Assembly: GCF_030127105.1 (NCBI RefSeq)
Contig: NZ_CP126161.1
Coordinates: 2,852,001-2,916,000 of the forward strand
Direction: 5' to 3'
DNA: 64,000 bases
DNA from: Haloarcula pelagica
GTDB taxonomy: Archaea > Halobacteriota > Halobacteria > Halobacteriales > Haloarculaceae
Part shown: positions 26,492-35,340 of the stretch, one piece after another
Layout of the letters: every line of letters begins with the position of its first letter
Numbering within the stretch: position 1 is the first letter of the stretch
Translations under genes and position numbers: made by a program
Notes under the pieces: generated by a model
The model's database searches: none
Told to the model about the DNA's origin: nothing
Seen by the model: only the letters and a program-made list of their open reading frames with translations

Positions 26492-27465
26492 TCTCCGCGC
26501 TCGTCTACGCGGAGGGCCAGCCCGTCGAATACGACGACCTCACGGCGGCGCGGCGGGCCAGTGGCACCACCTGGGTCCACGCCGCCGAGGCGACGACGGC
26601 GGAACTCGACAGCGTCCGGGCCGCGTTCGACCTCCACCCGCTCACCATCGACGATGTCCAGAGCCAGGTCCGGGCGAAGACCGAGGAGTTCCCGACCTAC
26701 ACCTTCGTGTTACTGAAGACCGCGACGCTCACGCCCGGCGAGACGACCTTCGAGAAGGAGGTCGCGACCAGCCCCGTCGGGGTGTTCGTCGGGACGGATT
26801 GGGTCGTCACCGTCGCGACGGGGCCGGCCCACCCCGTCCAGCGGGTCCTCGACGCCGTGGCACGGGGTGACGAGCGCCTCCTGCAGCGGGGACCGGACTT
26901 CACCGCCTACCGGGTCGTCGATGTAATCGTCGACGGCTACTTCGACCTGCTCGACGGCATCGAGACCGACATCGAGGAGATCGAGGAGGAGGTGACCGTC
27001 TCGACCGACATCGAGACGTTAGAGAAGATCAACGATGTCCGCCGGGACCTGCTCTCCTTCCGGAAGGTGGCCTGGCCGACCCGGGAGGCCGTCGGGCTCC
27101 TCGCCCGCGGCGATCCGGATCAGATCCAGCCCGAGACGGAGAAGTACTTCCGGGATGTCTACGATCACCTCGTCCAGATCGTCGATCTCACCGAGACGTA
27201 CCGCGACCTGGTCGCCGGCGCCCGTGACATCTACCTCAACACGCTCTCGCAGTCGACCAACGAGGTGATGAAGGTCCTGACGGTGGTCGCCACGATCTTC
27301 ATTCCGCTGACGTTCGTCGTCGGCGTCTACGGGATGAACTTCTCCGGGGGGCCGTACAACATGCCGGAACTGGGCTGGACGTTCGGCTATCCGGCGACGA
27401 TGCTCGGGATGGTGCTCATCGTCGTCGTCCTGCTCGCTCACTTCCGCCAGCGGGGGTACCTATAG
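26488..27465 (+). CDS. corA: CorA-family magnesium/divalent cation channel
   Basis: 325 residues from GTG 26488. A large cytosolic N-domain (GTTWVHAAEATTAELD, 'HPLTIDDVQSQVRAKTEEFP') leads into a long helix and two C-terminal membrane helices. The pore motif GMN is in YGMNFSGGPYNMPE, and positive charges close the C-terminus (HFRQRGYL). It forms a homopentameric channel for Mg2+ (some relatives Co2+/Ni2+/Zn2+). Its stop shares CTATAG with the convergent permease gene. Confidence 0.93.
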   Translation: MISALVYAEGQPVEYDDLTAARRASGTTWVHAAEATTAELDSVRAAFDLHPLTIDDVQSQVRAKTEEFPTYTFVLLKTATLTPGETTFEKEVATSPVGVFVGTDWVVTVATGPAHPVQRVLDAVARGDERLLQRGPDFTAYRVVDVIVDGYFDLLDGIETDIEEIEEEVTVSTDIETLEKINDVRRDLLSFRKVAWPTREAVGLLARGDPDQIQPETEKYFRDVYDHLVQIVDLTETYRDLVAGARDIYLNTLSQSTNEVMKVLTVVATIFIPLTFVVGVYGMNFSGGPYNMPELGWTFGYPATMLGMVLIVVVLLAHFRQRGYL

Positions 27466-28683
27466 CGCCAGCGGGACGAGCAACACCCCCATGAGCGCCG
27501 CCCGACGATTCCCGAAGTACGGCGGCAGGTGGCCGACAGCCGTCGCCAGCCCGAACGCACCGACGCCGATCCCCCCGGCGAAGACGTACGACAGACCCAG
27601 CAGGCCGGCCAGCACCGACAGCGAGAGCACCGTCGGGTCGAGCCGGCCGACGGTCCGCAGATAGCGGTCACCGACCAGCGGCACGAGGACGGCGCCGGCG
27701 AGCGCGGCGACGGCGACGGCCGCGAGCAACCAGGGTAACGCCAGCGGTGGCCCGACCCGATCGAGCGCGACCAGGACGCCGGTCCGTGGCGTCCCGAGTG
27801 CGACGAGCGCGAACAGCGCGAACACCGCGGTCGCCGTGTTGACGCCGCTGGTCGTCACGGTGAACGCCCGCGGACCCCGACCGCTCGTCACTCCGAGCGC
27901 GAGCGTCGCCGCGACGGCACTGGAGACGCCGGGCAGGTAGCCGACGGCGGCGCCACAGAGCGTCCCGACGACCGCCAACCGAGCCACTGCCGTCCGCGGG
28001 ACGGTCACCGTCGTCCCGGACTGTGGCGGAACGCCGTCGCCGTCGGCAGCGGCGAGCAACACCGGCGCGCCGAACAGCCCGGCAAACAGCGGGACGAGCA
28101 CGTCGGCGACCGGGAGCATCGCGGAGACGGACGCATCGAGCAGCCAGACACCCAGCGCACCGCTCGCGGCGAGCGAACAGCAGGCTCCGACGGCCGCCCG
28201 GTGGTCCCGTTCGGTGACGACGAGCAGTGCTGCGATCGCGCCGAGAAACAGCGGGAGGTGGGCCGCGACCGTCGGATAGGCGCGCTCCATCACGGCCGTC
28301 ACGGGGACGGCCAGCGGCACCGCAAACACCACGGCCAGTCCGCTGCCGAGCGCGGAGAGGCGAAGCGCCTCCCGCCCGCGCCCCTGGATCACCAGCCGAT
28401 GACCGGGGAGTGCGTTGGCCGCCATCGCCGGGTCCGGGACGCCAAGCGCGAGGGCCGGGACGATATCGAGAAAGGTGTGTGTCACCCCGGCGGCCAGCAT
28501 CGCGGCGCCGACGGCGACTGCCGAACCCGGTATCTCTCCCGCGACGGCCGCCAGCAACAGGGCGAACGTGTTGGCGTGTAACCCCGGGACGAGGCCGCTG
28601 ACGGTCCCGAGGCCGACGCCCGCTCCGATAGCGGCCAGCAGTGACAGCGTCGGGATCGACAGCCCGGTCGAGAGCCAGAACAC
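27460..28683 (-). CDS. TctA/DUF112-type membrane permease, haloarchaeal form
   Basis: 407 residues from GTG 28683. A TTCAAATA box at about 28707-28714 gives leaderless spacing, and no ATG lies near. About ten helices. Near the N-terminus 'GTVSGLVPGLHANTFALLLA' is the TctA family signature, and the second half repeats it in reduced form ('GAAVGYLPGVSSAVAATLAL'). TctA proteins are the large subunit of tripartite tricarboxylate carriers, normally with TctB and a binding protein. Neither is present, and the protein is about 100 residues shorter than bacterial TctA. Substrate unknown. Confidence 0.75.
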   Translation of the reverse strand: MFWLSTGLSIPTLSLLAAIGAGVGLGTVSGLVPGLHANTFALLLAAVAGEIPGSAVAVGAAMLAAGVTHTFLDIVPALALGVPDPAMAANALPGHRLVIQGRGREALRLSALGSGLAVVFAVPLAVPVTAVMERAYPTVAAHLPLFLGAIAALLVVTERDHRAAVGACCSLAASGALGVWLLDASVSAMLPVADVLVPLFAGLFGAPVLLAAADGDGVPPQSGTTVTVPRTAVARLAVVGTLCGAAVGYLPGVSSAVAATLALGVTSGRGPRAFTVTTSGVNTATAVFALFALVALGTPRTGVLVALDRVGPPLALPWLLAAVAVAALAGAVLVPLVGDRYLRTVGRLDPTVLSLSVLAGLLGLSYVFAGGIGVGAFGLATAVGHLPPYFGNRRAALMGVLLVPLAL

Positions 28684-28759
28684 GCCCGGGGGTGGCCCCC
28701 TGTTCGTATTTGAACCTCGGGGCCGGGGCCAGATACGGCGCTGTCGCTGACCGGTCACA

Positions 28760-28775
28760 GCGCGCAAAGAAAGGT
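28760..28775 (-). terminator. Probable poly-U terminator after the L1-P0-L12 operon
   Basis: Reading leftward after the L12 stop at 28790, the RNA has a pyrimidine/U-rich run CCUUUCUUUGCGCGC. Archaeal termination often needs only a short U-rich tract. No strong hairpin precedes it. Confidence 0.35.
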
Positions 28776-28789
28776 GTGTGCTCGCCGAG

Positions 28790-29134
28790 TTAGCCGAAGA
28801 GTTCGCCGAGACCCTCGCCGCTGGCCTCGTCGTCCTCGTCGTCCTCGTCGTCGCCGCCCTCGTCGGCGGCTTCCTCGGCCTCGTCGTCACCGTCGTCGTC
28901 GGACTCGTCGTCGTCGCTGGCAGGTGCCGCGGCGCCCCCGCTTGCCGGGACCGGTGCGGCCGAGGCCTGCTCGACGGCCTCCTCGATGTCGACATCTTCC
29001 AGCGCCGCGATGAGCGCCTTGACGCGGGACTCCTCGACATCGACACCGGCGGCTTCGAGCACGTCGGTGAGGTTGCTCTGGTTGATCTCTTCGCCCGATT
29101 CGTTCAGGATGAGTGCAGCGTAAACGTATTCCAT
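28790..29134 (-). CDS. rpl12: Ribosomal stalk protein P1/L12
   Basis: 114 residues. N-terminal dimerisation domain [20 protein letters not shown], Ala-rich hinge, long Asp/Glu run and a C-terminal EGLGELFG that contacts translation factors. This is the archaeal P1/P2 type, unrelated to bacterial L12. Last gene of the leftward L1-P0-L12 operon. It has no evident Shine-Dalgarno 15 bp after P0. Confidence 0.97.
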   Translation of the reverse strand: MEYVYAALILNESGEEINQSNLTDVLEAAGVDVEESRVKALIAALEDVDIEEAVEQASAAPVPASGGAAAPASDDDESDDDGDDEAEEAADEGGDDEDDEDDEASGEGLGELFG

Positions 29135-29149
29135 TGTTGTTGGTGTGAG

Positions 29150-30193
29150 TTAGAACATCGCTCCGAGCGCGTCGCCGGCGTCTTCGTCGTCGTCATCGTC
29201 ATCTTCGGCCTCCTCGGCCGCGGCGTCCTCGTCGGCGGACTCGTCGGATGCGGTGTCGTCTTGGTCGTCAGCCGATTCCTCTGTGGCTGCCGCGGCCTCC
29301 ACGTTCTGGAGTTCCTCGGGCAGCGCTTCGGGATCCTCGATCTGTGCGGCGAGCGACCGGACCTGTGCGTCGGCCTTGCTCACGAGGTCGGGGACGACCT
29401 CGGGGTCCTCGATGGCTGCCTGGAGCGCGAGGCTCTTGGCGTCGGCGCGGGCCGACTGCAGCAGCGTCGGGGCCGTCGTCGCGGTCGGGTACTCGGCGTT
29501 GACCGAGAGGTTGAACGCCTGCCCGGCGGCCGCCTTGATATCGCTCTCGTAGGCCTCCACGTCCAGTTCGAGTTCCTCGGGTTCGAACAGGACGCCGTCG
29601 GCGAACACCGCTCGGAGGTCGAGCCCGACTTCCTTGGGCTCGATACCGAGTTCGTTCAGCACGTTCGCCAGATCCTGGGAGACCTCCTCGCCGGCGTCGA
29701 GGACGGCCGAGTCCGAGAGGACCTGGATCGAACCGTCCTGGATGCGTGCGTCGGCACCGATACTCTGGAGTTCACCGACGAACGGACCCGGGTCGACACC
29801 GGTGTCGCCCTCGGGGATCACGATCTCGTTGGGCGCGATCTCGCCGGCACCGATCGGTGCGGGCGTCTTCGACGCTTCCAGGGACTTGAACAGCGAGAAC
29901 GGGTTGTCGTTGGTCCCGATGAGGCCGACCTGTCCGGCCACGTAGTCGGTGAGCGCTTCGAGGCCGTCGTCGACCTCCTCGAGCGCACGCGAGAGGAGCG
30001 TGTTCCGGGCGACTCGAAGCTCCGCGGTACCGTGCAGGTCACGGCGCATGTCCTGGAGCTGACGGGACGGGATCCCGGCGATGTTGACGACGCCGACGCT
30101 CTCGTAGGACTCGATCATCCCGACGATGTCGTCGACCTCGTCCTGTTTCCACTGCGGGATCGTCTCGGTCTTGCGCTCGCCTTCGGCGCTCAT
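29150..30193 (-). CDS. rpl10: Ribosomal protein L10/P0 (stalk base)
   Basis: 347 residues. L10 domain at the N-terminus ('[20 protein letters not shown]', '[20 protein letters not shown]'), an archaeal insertion domain in the middle, then helices that carry L12 dimers. An acidic tail ends [10 protein letters not shown], like the L12 tail. An SD-like GGAGGUGG lies just before the start inside the end of rpl1, so translation is coupled within the operon. Confidence 0.97.
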   Translation of the reverse strand: MSAEGERKTETIPQWKQDEVDDIVGMIESYESVGVVNIAGIPSRQLQDMRRDLHGTAELRVARNTLLSRALEEVDDGLEALTDYVAGQVGLIGTNDNPFSLFKSLEASKTPAPIGAGEIAPNEIVIPEGDTGVDPGPFVGELQSIGADARIQDGSIQVLSDSAVLDAGEEVSQDLANVLNELGIEPKEVGLDLRAVFADGVLFEPEELELDVEAYESDIKAAAGQAFNLSVNAEYPTATTAPTLLQSARADAKSLALQAAIEDPEVVPDLVSKADAQVRSLAAQIEDPEALPEELQNVEAAAATEESADDQDDTASDESADEDAAAEEAEDDDDDDEDAGDALGAMF

Positions 30194-30194
30194 C

Positions 30195-30833
30195 TCAGGC
30201 CACCTCCACGGCGGGGCCCATCGTGGTCTTGACGAACACCGTATCGATGTTCATCGGCCCCTTCTCTAAGTCCGCGTGCAGGCGGCGCAGGATCACGTCG
30301 ATGTTGTCGGCGATCTCCTCGGCGGACATGTCCTGTGCACCGACGCGCGTGTGGAAGGTTCGTCGCTCCCCGCTGCGCAGTTGGACAGTGTTTTTCATGC
30401 GGTTGATGACCTCGACGACATCGTCGTCGGGGTCGAGCGGTTCCGGCATCTTCCCGCGCGGGCCCAGGACGGTCCCGAGGTAGCGGCCGATGTCCTGCAT
30501 GAGTCCCTTCTCCGCGATGAAGAAGTCGGTGTCATCGGCGAGGTCCTTGGCGGCGTCGTCGTCGTCGCCAAGCTCCTCGAGGTCGTCGTGGTCGAGTACG
30601 TCGTCGGCTGCCTCCTCGGCACGAAGGGCTGTCTCACCCTCGGCGAAGACCACGATCGTGGTCTCCTGACCGGTGCCGGAAGGCAGAACGACGGACTCGT
30701 CGACGCGGTTCGACGGGTCGTTAAGATCTAGGTCGCGCAGGTTGATCGCGAGGTCGACCGTCTCGCGGAAATTCCGCTGCGGTGCGTCCTCGAGTGCGCG
30801 AGAGACTGCTTGCTCTATTTCTTGATCTGCCAT
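30195..30833 (-). CDS. rpl1: Ribosomal protein L1
   Basis: 212 residues: '[20 protein letters not shown]', '[20 protein letters not shown]', '[20 protein letters not shown]', all L1 landmarks. It binds 23S rRNA at the L1 stalk and, in archaea, represses its own mRNA. First gene of the L1-P0-L12 operon, with a strong SD (GGAGGUGA, 6 nt before the ATG) and an untranslated leader. The neighbour upstream is a sensor kinase instead of rpl11. Confidence 0.97.
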   Translation of the reverse strand: MADQEIEQAVSRALEDAPQRNFRETVDLAINLRDLDLNDPSNRVDESVVLPSGTGQETTIVVFAEGETALRAEEAADDVLDHDDLEELGDDDDAAKDLADDTDFFIAEKGLMQDIGRYLGTVLGPRGKMPEPLDPDDDVVEVINRMKNTVQLRSGERRTFHTRVGAQDMSAEEIADNIDVILRRLHADLEKGPMNIDTVFVKTTMGPAVEVA

Positions 30834-30932
30834 TGTTCACCTCCGTAGTACGCCAAGTGGCTTCTACGGGTCAGTGAAACAGGCGGATGCCTGTCTCGTC
30901 CGAGTAGATGCCAATGCGACACTTAAAAGCGT
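30834..30932 (-). promoter_or_regulatory. Promoter and leader of the L1 operon, candidate L1 autoregulatory RNA
   Basis: On the minus strand, TATA box GCTTTTAAGT (30930-30921) implies a start near 30900 and a leader of about 65 nt, ending in SD GGAGGTGA. The leader holds a perfect six-pair hairpin (ACAGGC/GCCUGU, 30879-30894). A second stem pairs CCGUAG with CUACGG around an asymmetric loop (30843-30869). Archaeal L1 is known to repress translation by binding a leader structure that mimics its rRNA site. Which stem would bind is not decided here. Confidence 0.55.
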
Positions 30933-30983
30933 CGAACCGCCCCTCCCGGTCAATTTATGCCGCGATAGTGTGACTACCCGGCA

Positions 30984-32621
30984 ATGCACCTGCGGACGAC
31001 GTTCCTCGTGACGCTCGCCGCAGTCGCGCTCGTTCTGTCCGGGATCGTCTTCGCGGGCTTTTCGCTGCACAAACAGGAGATCACGAGCCAGGAGCGTGCC
31101 ACACTCGACGCGTCTACGACGACGGTCGCTCACGACCTCGACACCAGACTTGCCGAAAAGCAGTCGACCGTCGCACTGTGGGCCAGCAACGACGCGACCG
31201 CGGCCCACGGGACGCGGGCCCAGCGGGACGCGCTCGCCACGTTCCGCGCCGAGACGGCCTTCGAGGGGGTGTCTGTCGTCGCCGCCAACGGGACTATGGT
31301 CGCGATCAACGCGTCCGGACTCCCCGCCGATCGGCGCGAGGCGCTGACCGGAGCGGACTTCAGCACCCGGCCGTACGTCCAGGCAGCACTCGACGGTGAG
31401 CGCTACGTCAGCGCTCCCTTCGAGGCCGAAAGCGGGAACTTCATCGTCACCATCTCGGCCCCGATCAGGCGCGACGGGACCGTCGTCGGCACGCTCAACA
31501 GTGCGTTTCACCTCACTGCGACGAACTTCTTCGAGTCGTCGACGACGCTGCTCCACCCGGAACAGTCGTTGATCGTTCGGTCGACGGACGGGACACAGCT
31601 GTACGCCGACCCGCTCCCGGACGGTGATCGACTCACTGCGACGGACACTGTCGGAGAGACGGGCTGGACGGTCACTGTCGCCGTCGACAGGGCGGCGGTC
31701 GCACAGCCGGTCAGACAGGCGACCACCTACCAGTTCGGTGCGCTCGGCCTGACGCTGCTCGCCGTTGCTGTCCTGGGTATCTGGGCCTCGCGGCTCACGA
31801 TCCGACAGATCGACGAACTCGTCGCCGGCTTCGACGCTCTCGAGTCGGGGAACTACGGGACGACCGTCGAGTTGGGGGGGACGACGGAGTGGCAGCGGAT
31901 CTCGCGTCGGTTCGCCGAACTGGCCGCGACGCTGGAGCGCCGGACCTCCCAGATGCTCGTGTTCAACCGCGTGTTCCGCCACAACCTCCGGAACGACATG
32001 TCGGTCATCCTGCTGTCGGTCGAGCGGATCCTCGACACCGACGACACACCCGCCCCGGTCGAGCGCTCGGCCGAGCGCATCCAGACCAGAGCCGAGTCGT
32101 TCATGGAGATGAGCGAGCACGCGCGGACGATCCAGAACGAACTCCTGAGCGGGAACACTGCCGGCGTCGGCCAGGTCGACGCGACGACGGTCGTCACCGA
32201 AGCCGCCGACACGCTCCGGGAGGAGTACCCCGACGCAGCGGTCGAGACCGATCTCTCCGAAGCGGTGCCGGTCTACGCCGCCAGGGTCCTCTCACCGCTG
32301 GTGACGGAACTCGGGCGGAATGCGCTCGCACACAACGACCTCCCCGAACCGGACCGGAGCGTCGCGTTCCGCGCCTCCCACGGACCCGATACCGCGACGA
32401 TCACTGTCGCGGACAACGGCCCGGGAATGCCGGACCTCGAAGCGGAACTGCTCACCGGAACCCGCGACGAGACACCCACCTCACACGGGAACGGGCTGGG
32501 GCTCTGGCTCGTCAAGTGGGCCGTCGACTCACTCGGGGGCGACATCGCCGTCGCGACTGGAACCGAGCGCGGGACATCGATCACCGTCACGTTACCCAGC
32601 GCCGACGCTGACGGGGAGTAG
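30984..32621 (+). CDS. Membrane sensor histidine kinase with extracellular Cache-like domain
   Basis: 545 residues. A helix at about 7-27 and a second at about 250-272 (GALGLTLLAVAVLGIWASRL) enclose an outside domain of Cache type ('RPYVQAALDGERYVSAPFEA', 'GNFIVTISAPIRRDGTVVGT'). A short HAMP-like linker precedes the haloarchaeal H-box FRHNLRNDM with H333. The ATPase domain has N-box ELGRNALAHND, DNGPGMPD and GNGLGLWLVKW. It autophosphorylates in response to an extracellular signal. No response regulator is adjacent. It sits between rpl1 and rpl11, on the opposite strand. Confidence 0.92.
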   Translation: MHLRTTFLVTLAAVALVLSGIVFAGFSLHKQEITSQERATLDASTTTVAHDLDTRLAEKQSTVALWASNDATAAHGTRAQRDALATFRAETAFEGVSVVAANGTMVAINASGLPADRREALTGADFSTRPYVQAALDGERYVSAPFEAESGNFIVTISAPIRRDGTVVGTLNSAFHLTATNFFESSTTLLHPEQSLIVRSTDGTQLYADPLPDGDRLTATDTVGETGWTVTVAVDRAAVAQPVRQATTYQFGALGLTLLAVAVLGIWASRLTIRQIDELVAGFDALESGNYGTTVELGGTTEWQRISRRFAELAATLERRTSQMLVFNRVFRHNLRNDMSVILLSVERILDTDDTPAPVERSAERIQTRAESFMEMSEHARTIQNELLSGNTAGVGQVDATTVVTEAADTLREEYPDAAVETDLSEAVPVYAARVLSPLVTELGRNALAHNDLPEPDRSVAFRASHGPDTATITVADNGPGMPDLEAELLTGTRDETPTSHGNGLGLWLVKWAVDSLGGDIAVATGTERGTSITVTLPSADADGE

Positions 32622-32649
32622 GCACCGGGCGAAAACTGGCTGCAGAAAA

Positions 32650-33138
32650 TTACGCCGACGCTTCGGCCGCGAACACGTCGTCGTACTCGCCAGCGTCGAT
32701 CTTCTCTTTGAACGCCCGCGGGTTCTCGCCCTCGATCGTGACGCCCAGGGAGGTACAGGTCCCGACGACCTCCTTGGCCGCGTTCTTCAGGTCGTACGCC
32801 AGCAGGTCCGGGTGTTTCTGCTCGGCGATCTGTTTGATCTGTTCGACCGAGAGGTCGGCGACGAACTCCTCGTGGGGTTCGCCGCTGCCGGTGTCGAACC
32901 CGGCCTCGTCCTTGACGAGTTCGGCGGTCGGCGGGACACCGACCTCGATACTGAACGAGCCGTCGTCCTCGTATTCGATCGTGACCGGCACTTCGGTCCC
33001 GTCGAACGCTTCCGTCTGGTCGTTGATCTCCTGGACGACTGCCTGCACGTCCACGGGTGTCGGGCCGAGTTCCGGACCGAGCGGCGGGCCGGGGTTGGCC
33101 TGCCCACCGGGAACGAGCACTTCGATAGTTCCAGCCAT
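32650..33138 (-). CDS. rpl11: Ribosomal protein L11
   Basis: 162 residues: 'AGTIEVLVPGGQANPGPPLG', 'VPVTIEYEDDGSFSIEV', 'CTSLGVTIEGENPRAFKE'. It binds the GTPase centre of 23S rRNA. TATA box CTTTAAG (about 33165-33171) 28 bp before the ATG implies a leaderless single-gene transcript, separate from L1-P0-L12. The sensor kinase converges on it with a 28-bp gap. Confidence 0.97.
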   Translation of the reverse strand: MAGTIEVLVPGGQANPGPPLGPELGPTPVDVQAVVQEINDQTEAFDGTEVPVTIEYEDDGSFSIEVGVPPTAELVKDEAGFDTGSGEPHEEFVADLSVEQIKQIAEQKHPDLLAYDLKNAAKEVVGTCTSLGVTIEGENPRAFKEKIDAGEYDDVFAAEASA

Positions 33139-33272
33139 GTATGGGGCATTTTTCCCGGCGGCTTAAAGGATTGCGTTTCACCGACCGCCGCGTGACCGCT
33201 CCACATGGCTGTCCGCACCGACCCTGGCTCCCAGTACAACTGTTGATTCTCGGCGCGACACGGCGACGACGA

Positions 33273-33473
33273 TCAGGCGAAGCTCACGCCGTTCATCGCG
33301 AGGAAGTCCCCGGCGTCTTTGATCTCGACTGGCGAACCGATAATCCGGACCTGATTCCCCTCTTCGCGGACAGTGAGGGTGAACTGTGTTTCGAGTTCCT
33401 CGCGGACCCCGTTCAGCGCACCCGCCGGTAACAGGATCTGCGTGCTGTCGCGGAACCGGTTCGCGTCTGCCAT
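33273..33473 (-). CDS. Small conserved haloarchaeal protein (VNG_1110C-like)
   Basis: 66 residues: MADANRFRDSTQILLPAGAL, then 'VREELETQFTLTVREEGNQV' and IGSPVEIKDAGDFLAMNGV. It looks like a compact beta-alpha domain, possibly KH-like RNA-binding. I recall a family named after Halobacterium VNG_1110C in the same position, between rpl11 and a DRG-type GTPase gene. The conserved place beside translation genes hints at a ribosome-linked role; no function is known to me. Confidence 0.75.
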   Translation of the reverse strand: MADANRFRDSTQILLPAGALNGVREELETQFTLTVREEGNQVRIIGSPVEIKDAGDFLAMNGVSFA

Positions 33474-33609
33474 TATCGTTTCTGACGGTGGGCGCCGTAT
33501 AGGTGTAACGAATTACATGTGGAAACGTTCGGGATAGTTTCCGGGCTGGGGCCGGATGCCCGGCCAGGGAAGAAAGCCTTATTCGGTGTGAGGGGCCGAC
33601 GTACACACG

Positions 33610-34722
33610 ATGGGGCTCGAAGAGGAGATCCAGGAACTGGAAGACGAAATCGTCAGTACGCCCTACAACAAGTCCACAGAGGCTCATATCGGCCGTTTGA
33701 AGTCGAAACTCGCCGAGAAGAAAGAGAAGCTCGAACAACAGCAGTCCTCGTCCGGCGGCGGTGGCGGCTACGGCGTCGAGAAACACGGCGACGCGACCGT
33801 CGCGCTCGTGGGCTTTCCCAGCGTCGGAAAGTCCACGCTGTTGAACGCGCTGACGAACGCCGACTCCGAGACGGGCGCCTACGAGTTTACCACCCTCGAC
33901 GTGTATCCGGGGATGCTCAAGCACAAGGGTGCAAACATCCAGATCCTCGACGTGCCGGGGTTGATCGAGGGCGCCGCGGGCGGCCGCGGTGGCGGGCAGG
34001 AAGTCCTCTCCGTGGTCCGGACCGCTGATCTCATCGTCTTCATGGTCTCTGTCTTCGAGATCGACCAGTACGACCGACTCTCCGAGGAGCTCTACAAGAA
34101 CAAGATCCGCCTCGACCAGGACCCACCGCGGGTCAACATCCGCAAGAAGGCCAAAGACGGGCTCAGCGTCAACAGCTCGGCGGACCTGGGTCTCGACGAG
34201 GAGACGATCAAGTCCGTCCTGCGCGAACACGGCTACGTCAACGCCGACGTGACGATCGGCGAGCAGGTCGACCTCGACCGACTGATCGACGGCGTGATGG
34301 ACAACCGCGTCTACCTCCCCTCGATCGTCGTCGTGAACAAGGCCGATCTCATCGAGCCCGACTACCTACCGACCGTCGAGGGCGAGCTGGAAGAACGTGA
34401 CATCGATCCCGACGACGCGATCTTCATCAGCGCCGAGGAGGAACGCGGCCTCGACGGTCTCACCGAACGAATCTGGAACGAGCTCGGACTGATCCGGATC
34501 TACATGGACAAACCCGGCCGGGGCGTCGACTACGACGAGCCGCTCATCCTCCGGGAGGGCGACACCGTCGGTGCGGCCTGTGAGAAACTCGGCGGGAGCT
34601 TCGACGAGCGGTTCCGGTTCGCCCGCGTCACCGGGCCAAGCGCGAAACACGACGAACAGCAGGTCGGGCGGGATCACGAACTCGCCGACGAAGACGTGCT
34701 CCGGATCGTCGCGCGGAAGTAA
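33610..34722 (+). CDS. DRG/Obg-type GTPase
   Basis: 370 residues. N-terminal helical hairpin (EEEIQELEDEIVSTPYNKST), G1 GFPSVGKST (68-76), switch region TTLDVYPGM, G3 LDVPGLIEGAAGG, G4 NKAD, and a C-terminal TGS domain ('DEPLILREGDTVGAACEKL' to the end). This layout is the eukaryote/archaeal DRG family, which works with translating ribosomes. The neighbouring rpl11 and VNG_1110C-like genes agree. Confidence 0.93.
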   Translation: MGLEEEIQELEDEIVSTPYNKSTEAHIGRLKSKLAEKKEKLEQQQSSSGGGGGYGVEKHGDATVALVGFPSVGKSTLLNALTNADSETGAYEFTTLDVYPGMLKHKGANIQILDVPGLIEGAAGGRGGGQEVLSVVRTADLIVFMVSVFEIDQYDRLSEELYKNKIRLDQDPPRVNIRKKAKDGLSVNSSADLGLDEETIKSVLREHGYVNADVTIGEQVDLDRLIDGVMDNRVYLPSIVVVNKADLIEPDYLPTVEGELEERDIDPDDAIFISAEEERGLDGLTERIWNELGLIRIYMDKPGRGVDYDEPLILREGDTVGAACEKLGGSFDERFRFARVTGPSAKHDEQQVGRDHELADEDVLRIVARK

Positions 34723-34859
34723 TTCGGCCCGATGTCCGGCGCCGTCGGTCGATCTTGTGTCCACGACCGCCGTTCTCGTGGCTTCCTTTCGAATCGACCC
34801 GCGTGCCCGCGAACGCGCGCGGTCGTGAGTTGTATACCGCTCCACCACTGGCTACCGGT

Positions 34860-35309
34860 ATGAGACGGGATCCGCGCCGACGCCTGGCCGCCGTGCTCGC
34901 AGTGGGACTGCTCCCGTGGACGGTCCTCGTCATCGGCGGCGAACTGACGATGCTGTTCAGCTTCGGGCTGTTCAACACCGATCCTCCGGCCGTCGTCTCG
35001 ATCTACGACTACTTCTATCGGTTCACGGACGGACTGCCCGGGTTCATCGAGGCCTGGCGCAGCGGTGTGGTCCTGTATCTGCTCGGACTGGCGAGCGCGG
35101 TGTCCGGGGTCGTCTGGCGGGAGGACGAGCGGATCACTGCGCTCGCACTGGCCGGCGCCGCGCTCACACAGATCAGCGTCTTCCTCGGGTTCAACCGCCG
35201 GATCGGCTACGTCGCACTCCCGGTGGGGACCGTCCTGCTGTTGACCGTCGTCTGGTGGTACTACTGGCCGCTCGTCGCCCCAGCGGACGAGTCTCACACG
35301 TCCCGGTAG
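34860..35309 (+). CDS. Four-helix haloarchaeal membrane protein (TIGR04206-like)
   Basis: 149 residues from ATG 34860. Four helices with short loops. A central 'GLFNTDPPAVVSIYDYFYRF' loop and terminal 'VVWWYYWPLVAP' fit a halophile-only membrane family that I recall as TIGR04206. No motif suggests transport or catalysis. Spaced 137 bp after the GTPase gene with its own possible promoter. Confidence 0.65.
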   Translation: MRRDPRRRLAAVLAVGLLPWTVLVIGGELTMLFSFGLFNTDPPAVVSIYDYFYRFTDGLPGFIEAWRSGVVLYLLGLASAVSGVVWREDERITALALAGAALTQISVFLGFNRRIGYVALPVGTVLLLTVVWWYYWPLVAPADESHTSR

Positions 35310-35340
35310 CCTTTTCGCCCCGCCGACCCTCGGTCCGCAC

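Noticed and set aside
28778-30232. 484-residue open frame opposite L12, P0 and L1
   Set aside because: It runs across three ribosomal protein genes and their short spacers on the other strand, so it cannot be a real gene.
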